A DNA stretch of 64,000 bases, taken from the NCBI GenBank assembly GCA_017303335.1, contig JAFLBK010000001.1, positions 315,001 to 379,000 on the forward strand, read 5' to 3'. Under the pieces are notes generated by a model. The model did not search any database and had not been told where the DNA came from. It saw only the letters and a list, made by a program, of their open reading frames with translations. Source of the DNA: Chitinophagales bacterium. GTDB lineage: Bacteria; Bacteroidota; Bacteroidia; Chitinophagales; Chitinophagaceae. Made by a program: the position numbers and the translations under genes. This document shows, piece after piece, positions 55,698 to 64,000 of this stretch. Positions within the stretch are counted from its first letter, which is position 1. Every line of letters begins with the position of its first letter.

Positions 55698-56171
55698 TTA
55701 CAACCCGATCTCCTCAATCCGGAATTTAAGAATGCCTGCGGGTACCTGTACATCAACGGTTTCACCCACCGTTTTACCCAGCAGGCCCTTGCCAATGGGG
55801 GAGGTTACCGATATTTTCCCCTGCTTCAGATCCGCCTCATTTTCGGAAACGATCTTGTAGGTTACTTTTTTCTTGGTATTAAGATTCGTAAGCGTAACGT
55901 TGGTTAATATAGATACTTTACTGGTATCAATACTTTTTTCATCGAGGATGCGGGCGTTGGCGATGACTCCTTCCAGGCTCTTGATTTTCGCTTCCAGCAG
56001 TCCCTGGGCCTCTTTGGCGGCATCGTATTCGGCATTTTCCTTTAAATCACCCTTCTCCCTGGCTTCGGCAATGGCATGACTTGCTGCCGGCCGGTCAACT
56101 GTTTTCAATTGCTGCAGTTCCGCCTTCATTTTTTCGTAGGTCTCAGCCGTCACGTAATTAGTTCCACTCAT
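55698..56171 (-). CDS. greA: Transcription elongation factor GreA
   Basis: A 157-residue factor that rescues backtracked RNA polymerase by stimulating transcript cleavage. The coiled-coil has ENAEYDAAKEAQGLLEAKI (acidic tip near DLKENAEYD) and the C-terminal domain ISVTSPIGKGLLGKTVGETVDVQVP. Normal length. Confidence 0.95.
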   Translation of the reverse strand: MSGTNYVTAETYEKMKAELQQLKTVDRPAASHAIAEAREKGDLKENAEYDAAKEAQGLLEAKIKSLEGVIANARILDEKSIDTSKVSILTNVTLTNLNTKKKVTYKIVSENEADLKQGKISVTSPIGKGLLGKTVGETVDVQVPAGILKFRIEEIGL

Positions 56172-56191
56172 ATCATTCTATTTAGATAAAC

Positions 56192-56229
56192 AAAAAAATA
56201 CAACGCCCCGGTTTAGCCAAGGCGTTGTA
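56192..56229 (-). terminator. Terminator of the ridA-dehydrogenase operon
   Basis: On the minus strand TACAACGCC / GGCGTTGTA (9-bp perfect stem, 13-nt loop) is followed by seven T. It is 29 nt after the dehydrogenase stop. Confidence 0.82.
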
Positions 56230-56257
56230 CGTGTATACAAAAATAACAAGAAGATTT

Positions 56258-57190
56258 TTATAATCCAAGCTTCTTCACGATCACTTGTCCCATCTTGAGA
56301 AAAGCTTCCACCGAGTATCCGGCTATGTGGGGAGTGATCACTACATTGGAACAGGCTATCAGGCGATTAAATAGCAGGGTTTCTTGCTCTGTATAGGTCT
56401 CAGGCTTTTCATTCTCCAGCACATCCAATGCGGCCCCGGCTATTTTATTCTGCTCCAGTGCCACGGCCAGGGCTTCCGTTTTTAAAACTTCACCCCGTGA
56501 CGTATTCAGTATATAAGGCCGTTGCCGCAGCGCATTGAAAAAAGAATCGTCGGCCATATGCCTGGTTTCACCGGTCAGCGGAAGGTGGAAGCTCACGACA
56601 TCCGCGTAGCGGCATATCTGTTCCATGTTGGCTTCCTTAATGTACCCCTGTCCAAAATCAAATTTGTATTTGTCGTAAGCCAGAACCGTAACATTGAATG
56701 GTTCCAGTAACCTGGCAAACGAACTACCTGTGTTGCCGTAGCCAACAATACCCACCGTTTTGCCTGTCAGCTCAACACCCCGGTTGGCATCCCGGATCCA
56801 TTTTCCATCTTTCACCTCCGCGTAACTGCTGCCGATACGATTCATGAGGTTAAGCAGCATACCCAGGGCATGTTCGGCCACTGCGTTGCGGTTACCTTCG
56901 GGGCTGCTCACACAACGAATGCCCCTGCTTTCCGCGTACGCTGCGTCAATCAATTCCATACCGCTGCCCATGCGGCCGATCCATTTCAATGCCGCAGCCG
57001 CGTCGATCATTTTTTTATCGATCGGTATCCGGGTCGTAACGATCAGCCCTTCAGCGATCGAAACCACTTCCATCAATGCGTCGTACGAAATGGCGGGCTG
57101 GTACATGACACGAAATCCTTTTTCTTCCAGGGTTTCGATCAGCCAGGGATGTACACCGGCTGTAATGATTATGATGCGATCGGTGCTCAT
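56258..57190 (-). CDS. D-2-hydroxyacid dehydrogenase family protein
   Basis: A 310-residue NAD-dependent dehydrogenase related to phosphoglycerate dehydrogenase. The nucleotide motif is [16 protein letters not shown] (GxGxxG-type), with the downstream [10 protein letters not shown] and HIAGYSVEA blocks (catalytic His). The substrate is uncertain. Its ATG overlaps the ridA stop (ATGA), so the pair is coupled. Confidence 0.88.
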   Translation of the reverse strand: MSTDRIIIITAGVHPWLIETLEEKGFRVMYQPAISYDALMEVVSIAEGLIVTTRIPIDKKMIDAAAALKWIGRMGSGMELIDAAYAESRGIRCVSSPEGNRNAVAEHALGMLLNLMNRIGSSYAEVKDGKWIRDANRGVELTGKTVGIVGYGNTGSSFARLLEPFNVTVLAYDKYKFDFGQGYIKEANMEQICRYADVVSFHLPLTGETRHMADDSFFNALRQRPYILNTSRGEVLKTEALAVALEQNKIAGAALDVLENEKPETYTEQETLLFNRLIACSNVVITPHIAGYSVEAFLKMGQVIVKKLGL

Positions 57191-57564
57191 TTAGAAGCGA
57201 TCATGCTGATCTCTACGTTCACATTTTTGGGCAGACCTTTTACGGCTACGGTTTCCCGGGCTGGAAAATCGGCCGAAAAATAACTTCCATATACTTCATT
57301 GACCGCGGCAAACAACGACATATCGCTCAGGAAAATGGTTGTCTTAAGCACGTGGCTGAAGTCCATTCCCGCTGCCTTGAGAATAGCTTGCAGGTTTTTC
57401 ATTACCTGGTGCGTTTCCGAAGCCGTATCGGCGTTTGAAAGATCCGACGTACCGGGGATGAGCGCAATCTGCCCCGAAATGAACAGCATATTACCGCTGA
57501 TGACCGCCTGGTTGTAGGGGCCGATGGGAGCCGGCGCATCCGGCGTGTTGATTATTTGTTTCAT
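57187..57564 (-). CDS. ridA: RidA-family enamine/imine deaminase
   Basis: A 125-residue RidA/YjgF protein that hydrolyses reactive 2-enamines or imines formed by PLP enzymes. The motif [26 protein letters not shown] is conserved, as is the C-terminal [17 protein letters not shown] (arginine of the active site). The ATG at 57564 matches the family start. Confidence 0.93.
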   Translation of the reverse strand: MKQIINTPDAPAPIGPYNQAVISGNMLFISGQIALIPGTSDLSNADTASETHQVMKNLQAILKAAGMDFSHVLKTTIFLSDMSLFAAVNEVYGSYFSADFPARETVAVKGLPKNVNVEISMIASK

Positions 57565-57588
57565 TGCAAAACTTAATTTAGCGAATTG

Positions 57589-57596
57589 CAAATATA
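57589..57596 (-). promoter_or_regulatory. -7 promoter element of ridA
   Basis: TATATTTG on the minus strand, 24 nt before the ridA ATG. It lies back to back with the plus-strand element at 57613. Confidence 0.6.
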
Positions 57597-57612
57597 TCTT
57601 TTCTCAACCACC

Positions 57613-57620
57613 TATTTTTG
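57613..57620 (+). promoter_or_regulatory. -7 promoter element of the 3HCDH-tsaB operon
   Basis: TATTTTTG fits TAnnTTTG and lies 10 nt before the ATG at 57631, which leaves a very short leader. Confidence 0.5.
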
Positions 57621-57630
57621 CTAAAAAAAC

Positions 57631-58242
57631 ATGCAGATCGTAGTAGCCGCAAGTGACGCTCAATGGACAGAACTGACAAACAACCGGACAGGCGTTGAAT
57701 GGATTCGCGTGCCAGATGATGCTGCATTTGCCGCTTATCCGGGCGCAGACTGTTTTTTCAATTTCCTGGAGAAAAGAACCATCACCGGATATGCCAACCT
57801 GAACAAACCCGTTGTCATTGATTCGGTGGTGCAAACCCTGCAGGAACTCCATACCCCCCCGAATGTGCTGCGCATGAATGGCTGGCCTGGTTTTATGCAA
57901 CGAACCGTTTGGGAGCTGGCCGGCAATGCTGATGATCGGCTACGAGCCGTTTTTAACACGTTGGGTATCCGCATCCAGGCGGTGTCCGATGAACCCGGCT
58001 TTATCGCTGCCCGTGTTATTGCCATGATCATCAATGAAGCATACCTCGCTTTGGAAGAGCATGTAAGCACAAAAGAAGAAATCAACACAGCCATGAAGCT
58101 GGGCACCAATTATCCATTCGGACCATTTGAATGGGCAGATGCCATTGGTGCAAACAATATTCTGAACCTTCTCGAAAGATTAAACCGGGAAAGCAACAGG
58201 TACAAACCAGCCGCGGCATTAGTGAAAGAAGTCAAACAATAA
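57631..58242 (+). CDS. 3-hydroxyacyl-CoA dehydrogenase C-terminal domain protein (no NAD domain)
   Basis: A 203-residue protein. Residues about 105-195 match the helical C-terminal domain of 3-hydroxyacyl-CoA dehydrogenases (DEPGFIAARVIAMIINEAYLALEE, MKLGTNYPFGPFEWADAIG). The first ~100 residues do not show the GxGxxG Rossmann motif of the full enzyme (about 280 residues). It may therefore be a non-catalytic relative. It is in an operon with tsaB (5-nt gap). Confidence 0.8.
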   Translation: MQIVVAASDAQWTELTNNRTGVEWIRVPDDAAFAAYPGADCFFNFLEKRTITGYANLNKPVVIDSVVQTLQELHTPPNVLRMNGWPGFMQRTVWELAGNADDRLRAVFNTLGIRIQAVSDEPGFIAARVIAMIINEAYLALEEHVSTKEEINTAMKLGTNYPFGPFEWADAIGANNILNLLERLNRESNRYKPAAALVKEVKQ

Positions 58243-58247
58243 ATTAC

Positions 58248-58922
58248 ATGAGCCTTATCCTCAATATAGATACATCCGGAAGCGAAGCGCATGTCAGTCT
58301 TGCCAGAGACGGGCAGGTGATTCATTCCATAAGCAACGATACCCAGAAGGATCATGCGGCATTCCTGCAAACAGCTATTTCACATACCGCACATAAAACG
58401 GGTATCTCATTACCAGGTATCGACGCTGTAGCTGTTACCGCGGGTCCGGGATCTTACACCGGTCTTCGCGTAGGAATGGCAAGTGCAAAAGGTTTGTGTT
58501 ACGCCTGGAAAAAACCATTGATCGCTCTCAATACACTTGAAGTACTAACGGCTTCTGCCCGGATCACATGCGTCGGTCTTCCGGAAGGAACTGTATTCTG
58601 CCCCATGATCGACGCAAGGCGTATGGAAGTATTTACTGCCATTTACAGCGAAGAACTTATCCCCTACCTTTCGCCCCGGCCGTTGATTCTGAATGAAATG
58701 TCTTTCGAGCGGGAATTATCGATCCGAAAGATCCTCTTCTTCGGCTCCGGATCAGGCAAATGGAAAGCGGTTTGCAACCACCCCAACGCTCTTTTCCACA
58801 GCACTTCACTTCTCCCGGAAGGGATGGCAGAGCTGGCGGAAAAAGCTGCCCGGGAAAATCGATTTGCTGACCTTGCCTACAGCGAGCCTTTCTATCTAAA
58901 AGACTTTCAGGCACTTACTTGA
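58248..58922 (+). CDS. tsaB: tRNA threonylcarbamoyladenosine biosynthesis protein TsaB
   Basis: A 224-residue ASKHA-fold protein that partners TsaD in making t6A37 of tRNA. The conserved starts are LILNIDTSGSEAHVSLARDG and VTAGPGSYTGLRVGMASAKGL. The ATG at 58248 gives the family N-terminus. Confidence 0.92.
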   Translation: MSLILNIDTSGSEAHVSLARDGQVIHSISNDTQKDHAAFLQTAISHTAHKTGISLPGIDAVAVTAGPGSYTGLRVGMASAKGLCYAWKKPLIALNTLEVLTASARITCVGLPEGTVFCPMIDARRMEVFTAIYSEELIPYLSPRPLILNEMSFERELSIRKILFFGSGSGKWKAVCNHPNALFHSTSLLPEGMAELAEKAARENRFADLAYSEPFYLKDFQALT

Positions 58923-58967
58923 AATGCCCGCTGCTCCCTACTGCTAAAGGATGATTAAAATCTTTCT

Positions 58968-59004
58968 AATATACTAGTTGCATAAGCAATTAATAGTATA
59001 TTTG
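58968..59004 (+). promoter_or_regulatory. Operator-like dyad and promoter before the ArsR gene
   Basis: AATATACTA (58968-58976) and TAGTATATT (58994-59002) are perfect 9-bp inverted arms, with a second small dyad TTGC-ATAA-GCAA between them. The right arm overlaps the -7 element TATATTTG (58997-59004). This is the expected position for an autorepressor site. Confidence 0.6.
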
Positions 59005-59048
59005 TTACGTTTATACATTGTTCAAGCATATTTAAAATTTAAAATCTT

Positions 59049-59405
59049 ATGATGATTGCGTCACAATCAGGTGAACAGGAGGTACCCGTATCTTCTGGCA
59101 CACCAGCCAACTCTTCCATCAATATCGATTACCATGCGTTGAAAAAAGCCGCGTTGGTATTACGTGCCTTAAACCACAAACTTCGCCAGCAGTTACTCAA
59201 ACTGATCGAGGATGAAAAACGAATTACCGTAACCGAAATCTATGTACGCCTGCGGTTAGAGCAATCCGTTGCTTCCCAGCATCTTGCTATCCTGCGCAAA
59301 GCAGGTATCGTGAGTACCGAACGTGAGGGAAAATTCATTTACTACATGGTGAATTACAAACGGCTCGACGAGATCAGCCTTTTCGTTAAGAACCTGGTGG
59401 GATGA
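59049..59405 (+). CDS. ArsR-family winged-helix regulator
   Basis: A 118-residue regulator. The winged-helix part is NHKLRQQLLKLIEDEKRITVTEIYVRLRLEQSVASQHLAILRKAGIVSTEREGKFIYYMV. It contains no cysteine, so it lacks the thiol or metal-cysteine sensor of BigR/SqrR- or ArsR/SmtB-type relatives. The following gene is an MBL-rhodanese protein of sulfur metabolism. It has its own terminator and probably binds the dyad at its own promoter. Confidence 0.87.
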   Translation: MMIASQSGEQEVPVSSGTPANSSINIDYHALKKAALVLRALNHKLRQQLLKLIEDEKRITVTEIYVRLRLEQSVASQHLAILRKAGIVSTEREGKFIYYMVNYKRLDEISLFVKNLVG

Positions 59406-59425
59406 TTGGCTATTAACTGAACCCG

Positions 59426-59455
59426 AGCGGATGTGAAAGCATCCGCTTTTTTATT
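59426..59455 (+). terminator. Terminator of the ArsR gene
   Basis: AGCGGATG / CATCCGCT with a 6-nt loop, followed by six T and ATTTTT. Confidence 0.85.
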
Positions 59456-59457
59456 TT

Positions 59458-59465
59458 TATCTTTG
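59458..59465 (+). promoter_or_regulatory. -7 promoter element of the MBL-rhodanese gene
   Basis: TATCTTTG fits TAnnTTTG, 25 nt before the ATG at 59491 and directly after the ArsR terminator. Confidence 0.55.
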
Positions 59466-59490
59466 CTGTATAAACATCAATTCTACTGTC

Positions 59491-60894
59491 ATGTACATTC
59501 AGCAATTATATACAGGCTGCCTGAGCGAAGCAGCATACTACATCGAAAGTGAAGGAGAAGCAGCCATCATCGACCCCCTCCGGGATACCGATGAATACAT
59601 CCGCATGGCTGCCGAAAGAAAGGCCGGCATCAAGTATATTTTCGAAACACATTTTCATGCTGATTTTGTAAGCGGCCATATCGACCTGGGCAAGAAAACC
59701 GGCGCCCCGATCATCTACGGACCGAATGCGGCAACAAACTACGAAGCGCACATCAGCAAAGACGGCGAGTTGTTCAAACTTGGTAAACTGACCATTGAAG
59801 TAGTGCATACGCCCGGGCATACGCTCGAAAGCAGCTGTTATTTATTGCGGGATGAAGACGGTAAGCCGCACGCACTCTTTACCGGTGATACGCTTTTTGT
59901 AGGCGATGTGGGCCGGCCCGACCTCAGCAGCGGAAACATGAGCAGCGAGGAACTGGCAGCCATCATGTACGATACGATCCAGCACAAGATACTCACGCTG
60001 CCGGACGATGTTTTGGTATACCCGGCTCATGGCGCGGGCAGCAGTTGCGGTAAAAACCTGGGTCCGCAAACGTTCAGCACGATTGGTGAGCAGAAGAAAA
60101 CGAATTATGCCCTGCAGCCCCAAACCAAAGAAGCATTTGTTGCTGCCGTAACAGAGGGTTTATCTGCGGCTCCAACCTATTTTGCGATCAACGCCCGGAT
60201 CAATATGCAGGGATATGAAAGTCTCGACAGCGTTAAACAAAAAGGACTGACAGCCTTAAGCATCGGGGAATTCAAGAAACACATGGCGCAGGATGTGCTG
60301 GTACTCGATACCCGCCCTGCTACGGTATTTACAAAGGGCTTTGTGCCCGGCAGCATCTTCATCGGCCTCGAAGGCCGTTTTGCAGAATGGGCCGGCAGTT
60401 TATTACCCTTCGATAAACCCATGATCCTCGTCACCGAGCCGGGTAAAGAAGAAGAATCCGTAATACGGCTCTCCCGTGTTGGCTTTGACAAAATGGAAGG
60501 TTTCCTGCAAGGTGGCTTCGAAGCCTGGCAGGCTGCCGGCGAAGCCGTTGATATGATCATTGATGTGGAGGCCGACGAGCTGGCGATGGACATTCCGCAC
60601 GACCCGAACCTGTTGGTTGTGGATGTACGCCGGGAAACGGAATATGCCGACGGACACATTAAAAATGCGCAACTTCTCCCGCTGAATGAAATGAACGATC
60701 TCGTGAACCTGGCGCAGTTTGAAGAAAAACAGAATCTCTATGTTCATTGCGCCGGCGGCTACCGGAGCGTAATCGCCGCCTCGCTGTTAAAAAGGCAGGG
60801 CGTTCACAATCTCCGGAATGTGCTGGGTGGCTGGGGAAAGATCAGGTTGCAGGAAAACATCGTATTCGAAAAAGAGACAAGCGTGCTGAACTGA
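59491..60894 (+). CDS. MBL-fold protein with two rhodanese domains (persulfide dioxygenase-like)
   Basis: A 467-residue protein. Residues about 1-240 form an MBL-fold hydrolase of the persulfide dioxygenase/glyoxalase II type (His54, His56, Asp58 in ETHFHADFVSGH; VHTPGHT at 106-111; FTGDTLFVGDVGRPDL). Two rhodanese domains follow. The first (about 265-355) has no cysteine in its loop (TEPGKEEE), so it is inactive. The second (about 365-460) has Cys420 (HCAGGYR). The likely role is oxidising glutathione- or other low-thiol persulfides to sulfite. Confidence 0.9.
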   Translation: MYIQQLYTGCLSEAAYYIESEGEAAIIDPLRDTDEYIRMAAERKAGIKYIFETHFHADFVSGHIDLGKKTGAPIIYGPNAATNYEAHISKDGELFKLGKLTIEVVHTPGHTLESSCYLLRDEDGKPHALFTGDTLFVGDVGRPDLSSGNMSSEELAAIMYDTIQHKILTLPDDVLVYPAHGAGSSCGKNLGPQTFSTIGEQKKTNYALQPQTKEAFVAAVTEGLSAAPTYFAINARINMQGYESLDSVKQKGLTALSIGEFKKHMAQDVLVLDTRPATVFTKGFVPGSIFIGLEGRFAEWAGSLLPFDKPMILVTEPGKEEESVIRLSRVGFDKMEGFLQGGFEAWQAAGEAVDMIIDVEADELAMDIPHDPNLLVVDVRRETEYADGHIKNAQLLPLNEMNDLVNLAQFEEKQNLYVHCAGGYRSVIAASLLKRQGVHNLRNVLGGWGKIRLQENIVFEKETSVLN

Positions 60895-60898
60895 CCGT

Positions 60899-61657
60899 TC
60901 AGTATTTGAATATCTCCCGGATCCGGGCCAGGAAAAGATCTTTCTTCCGCCTGCTTACCTCGATCTCCGCTTTGTTGCTCATGATCACTGTTCCGCCTTC
61001 GCCCCGCTGGTATTCCTTCACATGATGCAGGTTGATAAGAAAAGATTTATGAATGCGGAAGAAGGGCGTATCGATCAGCATGGTTTCATATTCTGCCAGC
61101 GGCCTTGAAACCGTAACCGTTTTCCCATCATCCAGGTGAAAGATCGTATAGCTCCGTTCCGCCTCACAATACAGGATGTCTTCCAGTTTAAGTATAATGA
61201 ACCCCTTCATCGTCGGCAAACACAACCGCATTTCGGACGGCTGACCGGCCTTCCCTATATTATACAACAGGGCTTCGGTGAGTTCGTCTTTCCGCTCATC
61301 CTGCAAGCGTTTTTTTGCCCGCTGTACGGCTTCTACCAGCCGGTCTTCATCCACTGGTTTCAACAGGTAATCGGCGGCGCTGTACTGCAGCGCCTGTAAC
61401 ATGTATTCGTTATGGGCTGTCACAAAAATGATCTCGAAATGCCGCTCTTCCAGTTCACGGATCAGGTCAATGCCGCTTTTCCCGGGCATCTGGATATCGA
61501 TGAAGGCAATATCGGGTTTCAGGAGCCCGATCTGCGCTTTGGCGTCCGCCGCGTTGCTGCAGGTGGCCACCACCTGCACATCCTTACAATGCATGCCCAG
61601 CATACGCTGTAATGTTTTGATTCCATCTGCTTCGTCGTCTACGAGGATCGCTTTCAT
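60899..61657 (-). CDS. LytTR-family response regulator
   Basis: A 252-residue regulator with a receiver domain (phospho-acceptor Asp54 in AFIDIQMPGKSG) and a C-terminal LytTR DNA-binding domain (DTPFFRIHKSFLINLHHVKEY). Its gene starts 4 nt after the sensor kinase stop, so both belong to one operon (LytS/LytR-type). Confidence 0.92.
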   Translation of the reverse strand: MKAILVDDEADGIKTLQRMLGMHCKDVQVVATCSNAADAKAQIGLLKPDIAFIDIQMPGKSGIDLIRELEERHFEIIFVTAHNEYMLQALQYSAADYLLKPVDEDRLVEAVQRAKKRLQDERKDELTEALLYNIGKAGQPSEMRLCLPTMKGFIILKLEDILYCEAERSYTIFHLDDGKTVTVSRPLAEYETMLIDTPFFRIHKSFLINLHHVKEYQRGEGGTVIMSNKAEIEVSRRKKDLFLARIREIFKY

Positions 61658-61661
61658 ACGT

Positions 61662-64000
61662 TCACTGATTTATAATTTTGAATTGCAGGGTTACCCGTGT
61701 GCCTGTTTTACCGGCTTGTTCATCTTCGAGGTCTTTGATGGCAATGCTGCAGGATGCTTCAAATTTTTCGTTGAGTATTTTAATCCGGCGGCGGAGGTTA
61801 TCAAGCCCTACGGAATGATGTACCGCTTTATTCTCTTCTTTCATACGAAGGCTTTGCCGGAACCCCACCCCATTGTCTTCGATGGTACAGATCACCATAT
61901 CCAGTTTCCGACTGAAATCGATGCAGAGTTTCTTTTCGCCCGGCGATGGCAGCAGACCGTGCCAGATGGCATTTTCGACCAGGGGCTGAATCATCAGAGA
62001 AGGAATGAGTGTTTCGTCGGGATCAAGGTCTTCGGATACATCAATACAGCAGGTAAACGACTGGTCGAAGCGAAGTTGTTCCATCTGCAGGTAGGTTTGC
62101 AGGTAATCGGTATTCTCCTTCAGCGTTACAAAGGTTTCTTTTGAATGATTCAATGTCATCCGGATCATGGAAGCGAACTTGCTCAGGTAGCGGGATGCCT
62201 TGTCATTATCGCCTTCCAGTATCATCCGCTTGATGCTGTTCAGCGCATTGAATACAAAATGGGGATTCATCTGCGCCTGCAGGGCCGACAGTTTCGCCTC
62301 AGCCAGCTGTTCGTTGATGTTAACGAGTTCCTGTTGTTTTACCGCCAGTGTTTTTTCCGATTCCAGTTGTTTCAGTTTATTACCAATGAGGGTGGCGATG
62401 GTTGTGAGTATTTTGATATCCCGCTCGGTAAAATAATCCGCCTGCTGATGTTCGGAATCGATCACACCCAGGAGTTCATTATCATGAATGATCGGAACAC
62501 AAACCTCGCTGAGCCGGAATGCTTCATCCACCCGGTAACGTTTATCGGTGCGGGTATCTTTGATCAGAACCGGCTGCATGGTTTCCATAACATATCCCAC
62601 CACTCCCTGCCCGGGTAACACATCAAACAATTGTTCCGAAATGTATTCCGGTTTTCCCTTCAGCCCGTACGCCGCCTTCTGTACCATCTTCGTTTTATCC
62701 TCGTTCCACAGGTAGATCATACAATCCTCGTAATTCATCCGCCCGATGAGGTGGCCTGCCACATCCCATAATACTTCATCGGTGGTTTTCTTATCGGCCA
62801 GGGAGGAGGAAAAATAATTGCTGATCTGCTCCAACTCAAAACGGTTCTTGTAATCCTCGGCCATCAGTTTCTGCACCTGCGTTTTCGCCATTTCCTTTTT
62901 CCGTGCCGCTTCGGTTCGCCAGCGGATGAAGAGGTAGAGCAAACACAATAACGCAAGCACCAGCAGGATAATGAACCAGGGTTTCTGCCAGAACGGAGGC
63001 AATACGTCGATCCGGATCTCCCGGATCTGGTCGGGCCAGCTGTTATTCAGCGATAGTACCTTGAACTGGATACGGTAGGTACCCGGCTCCAGGTTGGAAA
63101 TATTGAAGGAAGGCTGTCCGCCCAATTGGTGCCAGGGAGTTGCTTCGGATTGAAAGATCCGGTAGGCATAGGCCTGGCTTTGCCCGCCGTAAAAATTAAT
63201 ACTGCCAATGGTAAGTGTAAGGTCATTATTGCGCCAGGAAGTGGTGATCGTTCCCGTTGGCAGGTATATATTCCTCCGCCCCTGTATGTTGATACTCTCC
63301 AGGAAAACGGAAGGCTTTTCGGAACGGCCAACCATTTCAAAGGGATTGAATCGTGCCAGGGATGTATGAAACCCGATATACAATTCCCGTTGCGTTGTAT
63401 CATAATAGAAACGGGATCCGTTCATCACGGGCATATCGGGCATGCCTTCATCCGGACCGAAACGCTTTATCTGCAGGGTTTGAAGATCCATACAGGCGAT
63501 ACCGGAATAACAGGCGATCCACAGCTTCGGACCCACAATGATCAGGGAAGATATATTGTCGTCGGGCAATCCGTTACCTCGGCTGAAATGCCGGAAGGTT
63601 TTTTTGTCGATATTATACGAGATAAGCCCGTTATTGGCGCTGCCGAACCAGATATTATTCTGCCGGTCGATGATCATCGCACTCACCTGCTTGTCGGGCA
63701 TCTTTACAAAAGGGAAAGAATCGATTTGCCTGTCAAACGTGTTTTTTTGCTCGTTATACCGGGTTATGCCATGCCCCGCGATCCATATATAACCAGCGGT
63801 ATCCTCGGCAATCGCAACGGGTATCACCGGCATCGAATGCGTAGCCGGCAACATGGTGAATATGTGTGTTGCCGGATTGTACCGGTAAATATGCAAGGCG
63901 CTGATCCAGATATTTCCCTTGCTGTCTTTGAACAATTCATTGGTCCAGTCTTCCGGTGTCCAGCCCGGCGGCCTAAGCTCTTTCAAGCGGTCGGCCCTTT
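61662..64000 (-). CDS. LytS-type sensor histidine kinase with propeller and GAF domains, 5'-truncated
   Basis: The visible 778 residues are the C-terminal part of a large sensor kinase; the frame is open at the right edge (the TTG at 63986 is not a real start). In order: regulator-propeller repeats (about residues 1-230), a Y_Y_Y beta-domain (IRIDVLPPFWQKPW at its end), one TM helix (FIILLVLALLCLLYLFI), a GAF domain (about 385-530), the LytS-type phospho-acceptor region (LQAQMNPHFVFNALNSIKR) and a GHKL ATPase (EDNGVGF). It pairs with the LytTR regulator. The ligand is unknown; the propeller type often senses carbohydrates or metabolites. Confidence 0.9.
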   Translation of the reverse strand, partial: RADRLKELRPPGWTPEDWTNELFKDSKGNIWISALHIYRYNPATHIFTMLPATHSMPVIPVAIAEDTAGYIWIAGHGITRYNEQKNTFDRQIDSFPFVKMPDKQVSAMIIDRQNNIWFGSANNGLISYNIDKKTFRHFSRGNGLPDDNISSLIIVGPKLWIACYSGIACMDLQTLQIKRFGPDEGMPDMPVMNGSRFYYDTTQRELYIGFHTSLARFNPFEMVGRSEKPSVFLESINIQGRRNIYLPTGTITTSWRNNDLTLTIGSINFYGGQSQAYAYRIFQSEATPWHQLGGQPSFNISNLEPGTYRIQFKVLSLNNSWPDQIREIRIDVLPPFWQKPWFIILLVLALLCLLYLFIRWRTEAARKKEMAKTQVQKLMAEDYKNRFELEQISNYFSSSLADKKTTDEVLWDVAGHLIGRMNYEDCMIYLWNEDKTKMVQKAAYGLKGKPEYISEQLFDVLPGQGVVGYVMETMQPVLIKDTRTDKRYRVDEAFRLSEVCVPIIHDNELLGVIDSEHQQADYFTERDIKILTTIATLIGNKLKQLESEKTLAVKQQELVNINEQLAEAKLSALQAQMNPHFVFNALNSIKRMILEGDNDKASRYLSKFASMIRMTLNHSKETFVTLKENTDYLQTYLQMEQLRFDQSFTCCIDVSEDLDPDETLIPSLMIQPLVENAIWHGLLPSPGEKKLCIDFSRKLDMVICTIEDNGVGFRQSLRMKEENKAVHHSVGLDNLRRRIKILNEKFEASCSIAIKDLEDEQAGKTGTRVTLQFKIINQ

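Overview
The window looks like a chromosomal segment of a Bacteroidota bacterium, most likely family Chitinophagaceae. The family placement is an inference from gene content and protein style; no marker search was possible. Supporting signs are: promoters of the Bacteroidota type (TAnnTTTG at about -7); start codons without clear Shine-Dalgarno sequences; a PKD protein with a gliding-motility/type IX secretion C-terminal domain; DUF3078, DUF3098, DUF3108 and HmuY families; a DksA homologue without its zinc finger; and the ftsX-DUF3098-uppP cluster. GC looks to be near 50%. Both ends cut a gene: mfd at the left edge and a LytS-type sensor kinase at the right edge. I found no tRNA, rRNA, CRISPR array, transposase or phage gene.

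Layout. 1-8.4 kb: mfd (3' part), an MFS transporter, a DUF3857/transglutaminase protein, a giant secreted lectin-PKD protein and a small DUF5679-like gene. 8.5-10.5 kb: gyrB. 10.8-18.5 kb: an iron/heme acquisition region. It holds an AraC-type regulator with a cysteine cluster, a FecA-like TonB-dependent receptor, and a divergent operon of an HmuR-like receptor, the heme-binding lipoprotein HmuY and a DUF6607 protein. 19-35.6 kb: mostly housekeeping genes (ileS, a Lys-rich DksA fusion, a VOC protein, an MsbA-like ABC exporter, rbfA, a LolC/E-type permease, the transketolase N-subunit, a MraY/WecA-family transferase, frr, a cytoplasmic S1 protease, an EamA transporter, mscL, two DUF3078 proteins, scpA). 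35.7-46 kb: pirin, an L,D-transpeptidase, dxs, an unknown exported protein, an M23 peptidase, an ECF sigma factor paired with a YciI/DGPF protein, and leuS. 46-53 kb: ftsX-DUF3098-uppP, a small lipoprotein, a UMF1-type MFS protein with a metallo-hydrolase, DUF3108 with a flippase-like membrane protein, and ruvC. 53-64 kb: an RprXY-like two-component system, HIT-greA, a 2-hydroxyacid dehydrogenase-ridA pair, a truncated 3-hydroxyacyl-CoA dehydrogenase with tsaB, an ArsR regulator with an MBL-rhodanese protein, and a LytTR/LytS-type two-component system.

Most genes sit in short operons with their own terminators, and many promoters are recognisable from the TAnnTTTG element. These promoters decide several start codons (dxs, frr), and in one or two cases they lie so close to the start that the mRNA may be leaderless.

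The observations most worth following are: (1) short palindromic repeats inside or beside leuS and the ECF sigma gene, which appear to have been translated into extra peptide segments; (2) the heme/iron region, with a Cys-cluster AraC regulator and a perfect 20-bp dyad between the divergent receptors; (3) the histone-H1-like tail fused to a zinc-less DksA; and (4) a gene-free 510-nt stretch with two perfect terminators before ileS, which could hold a small RNA.
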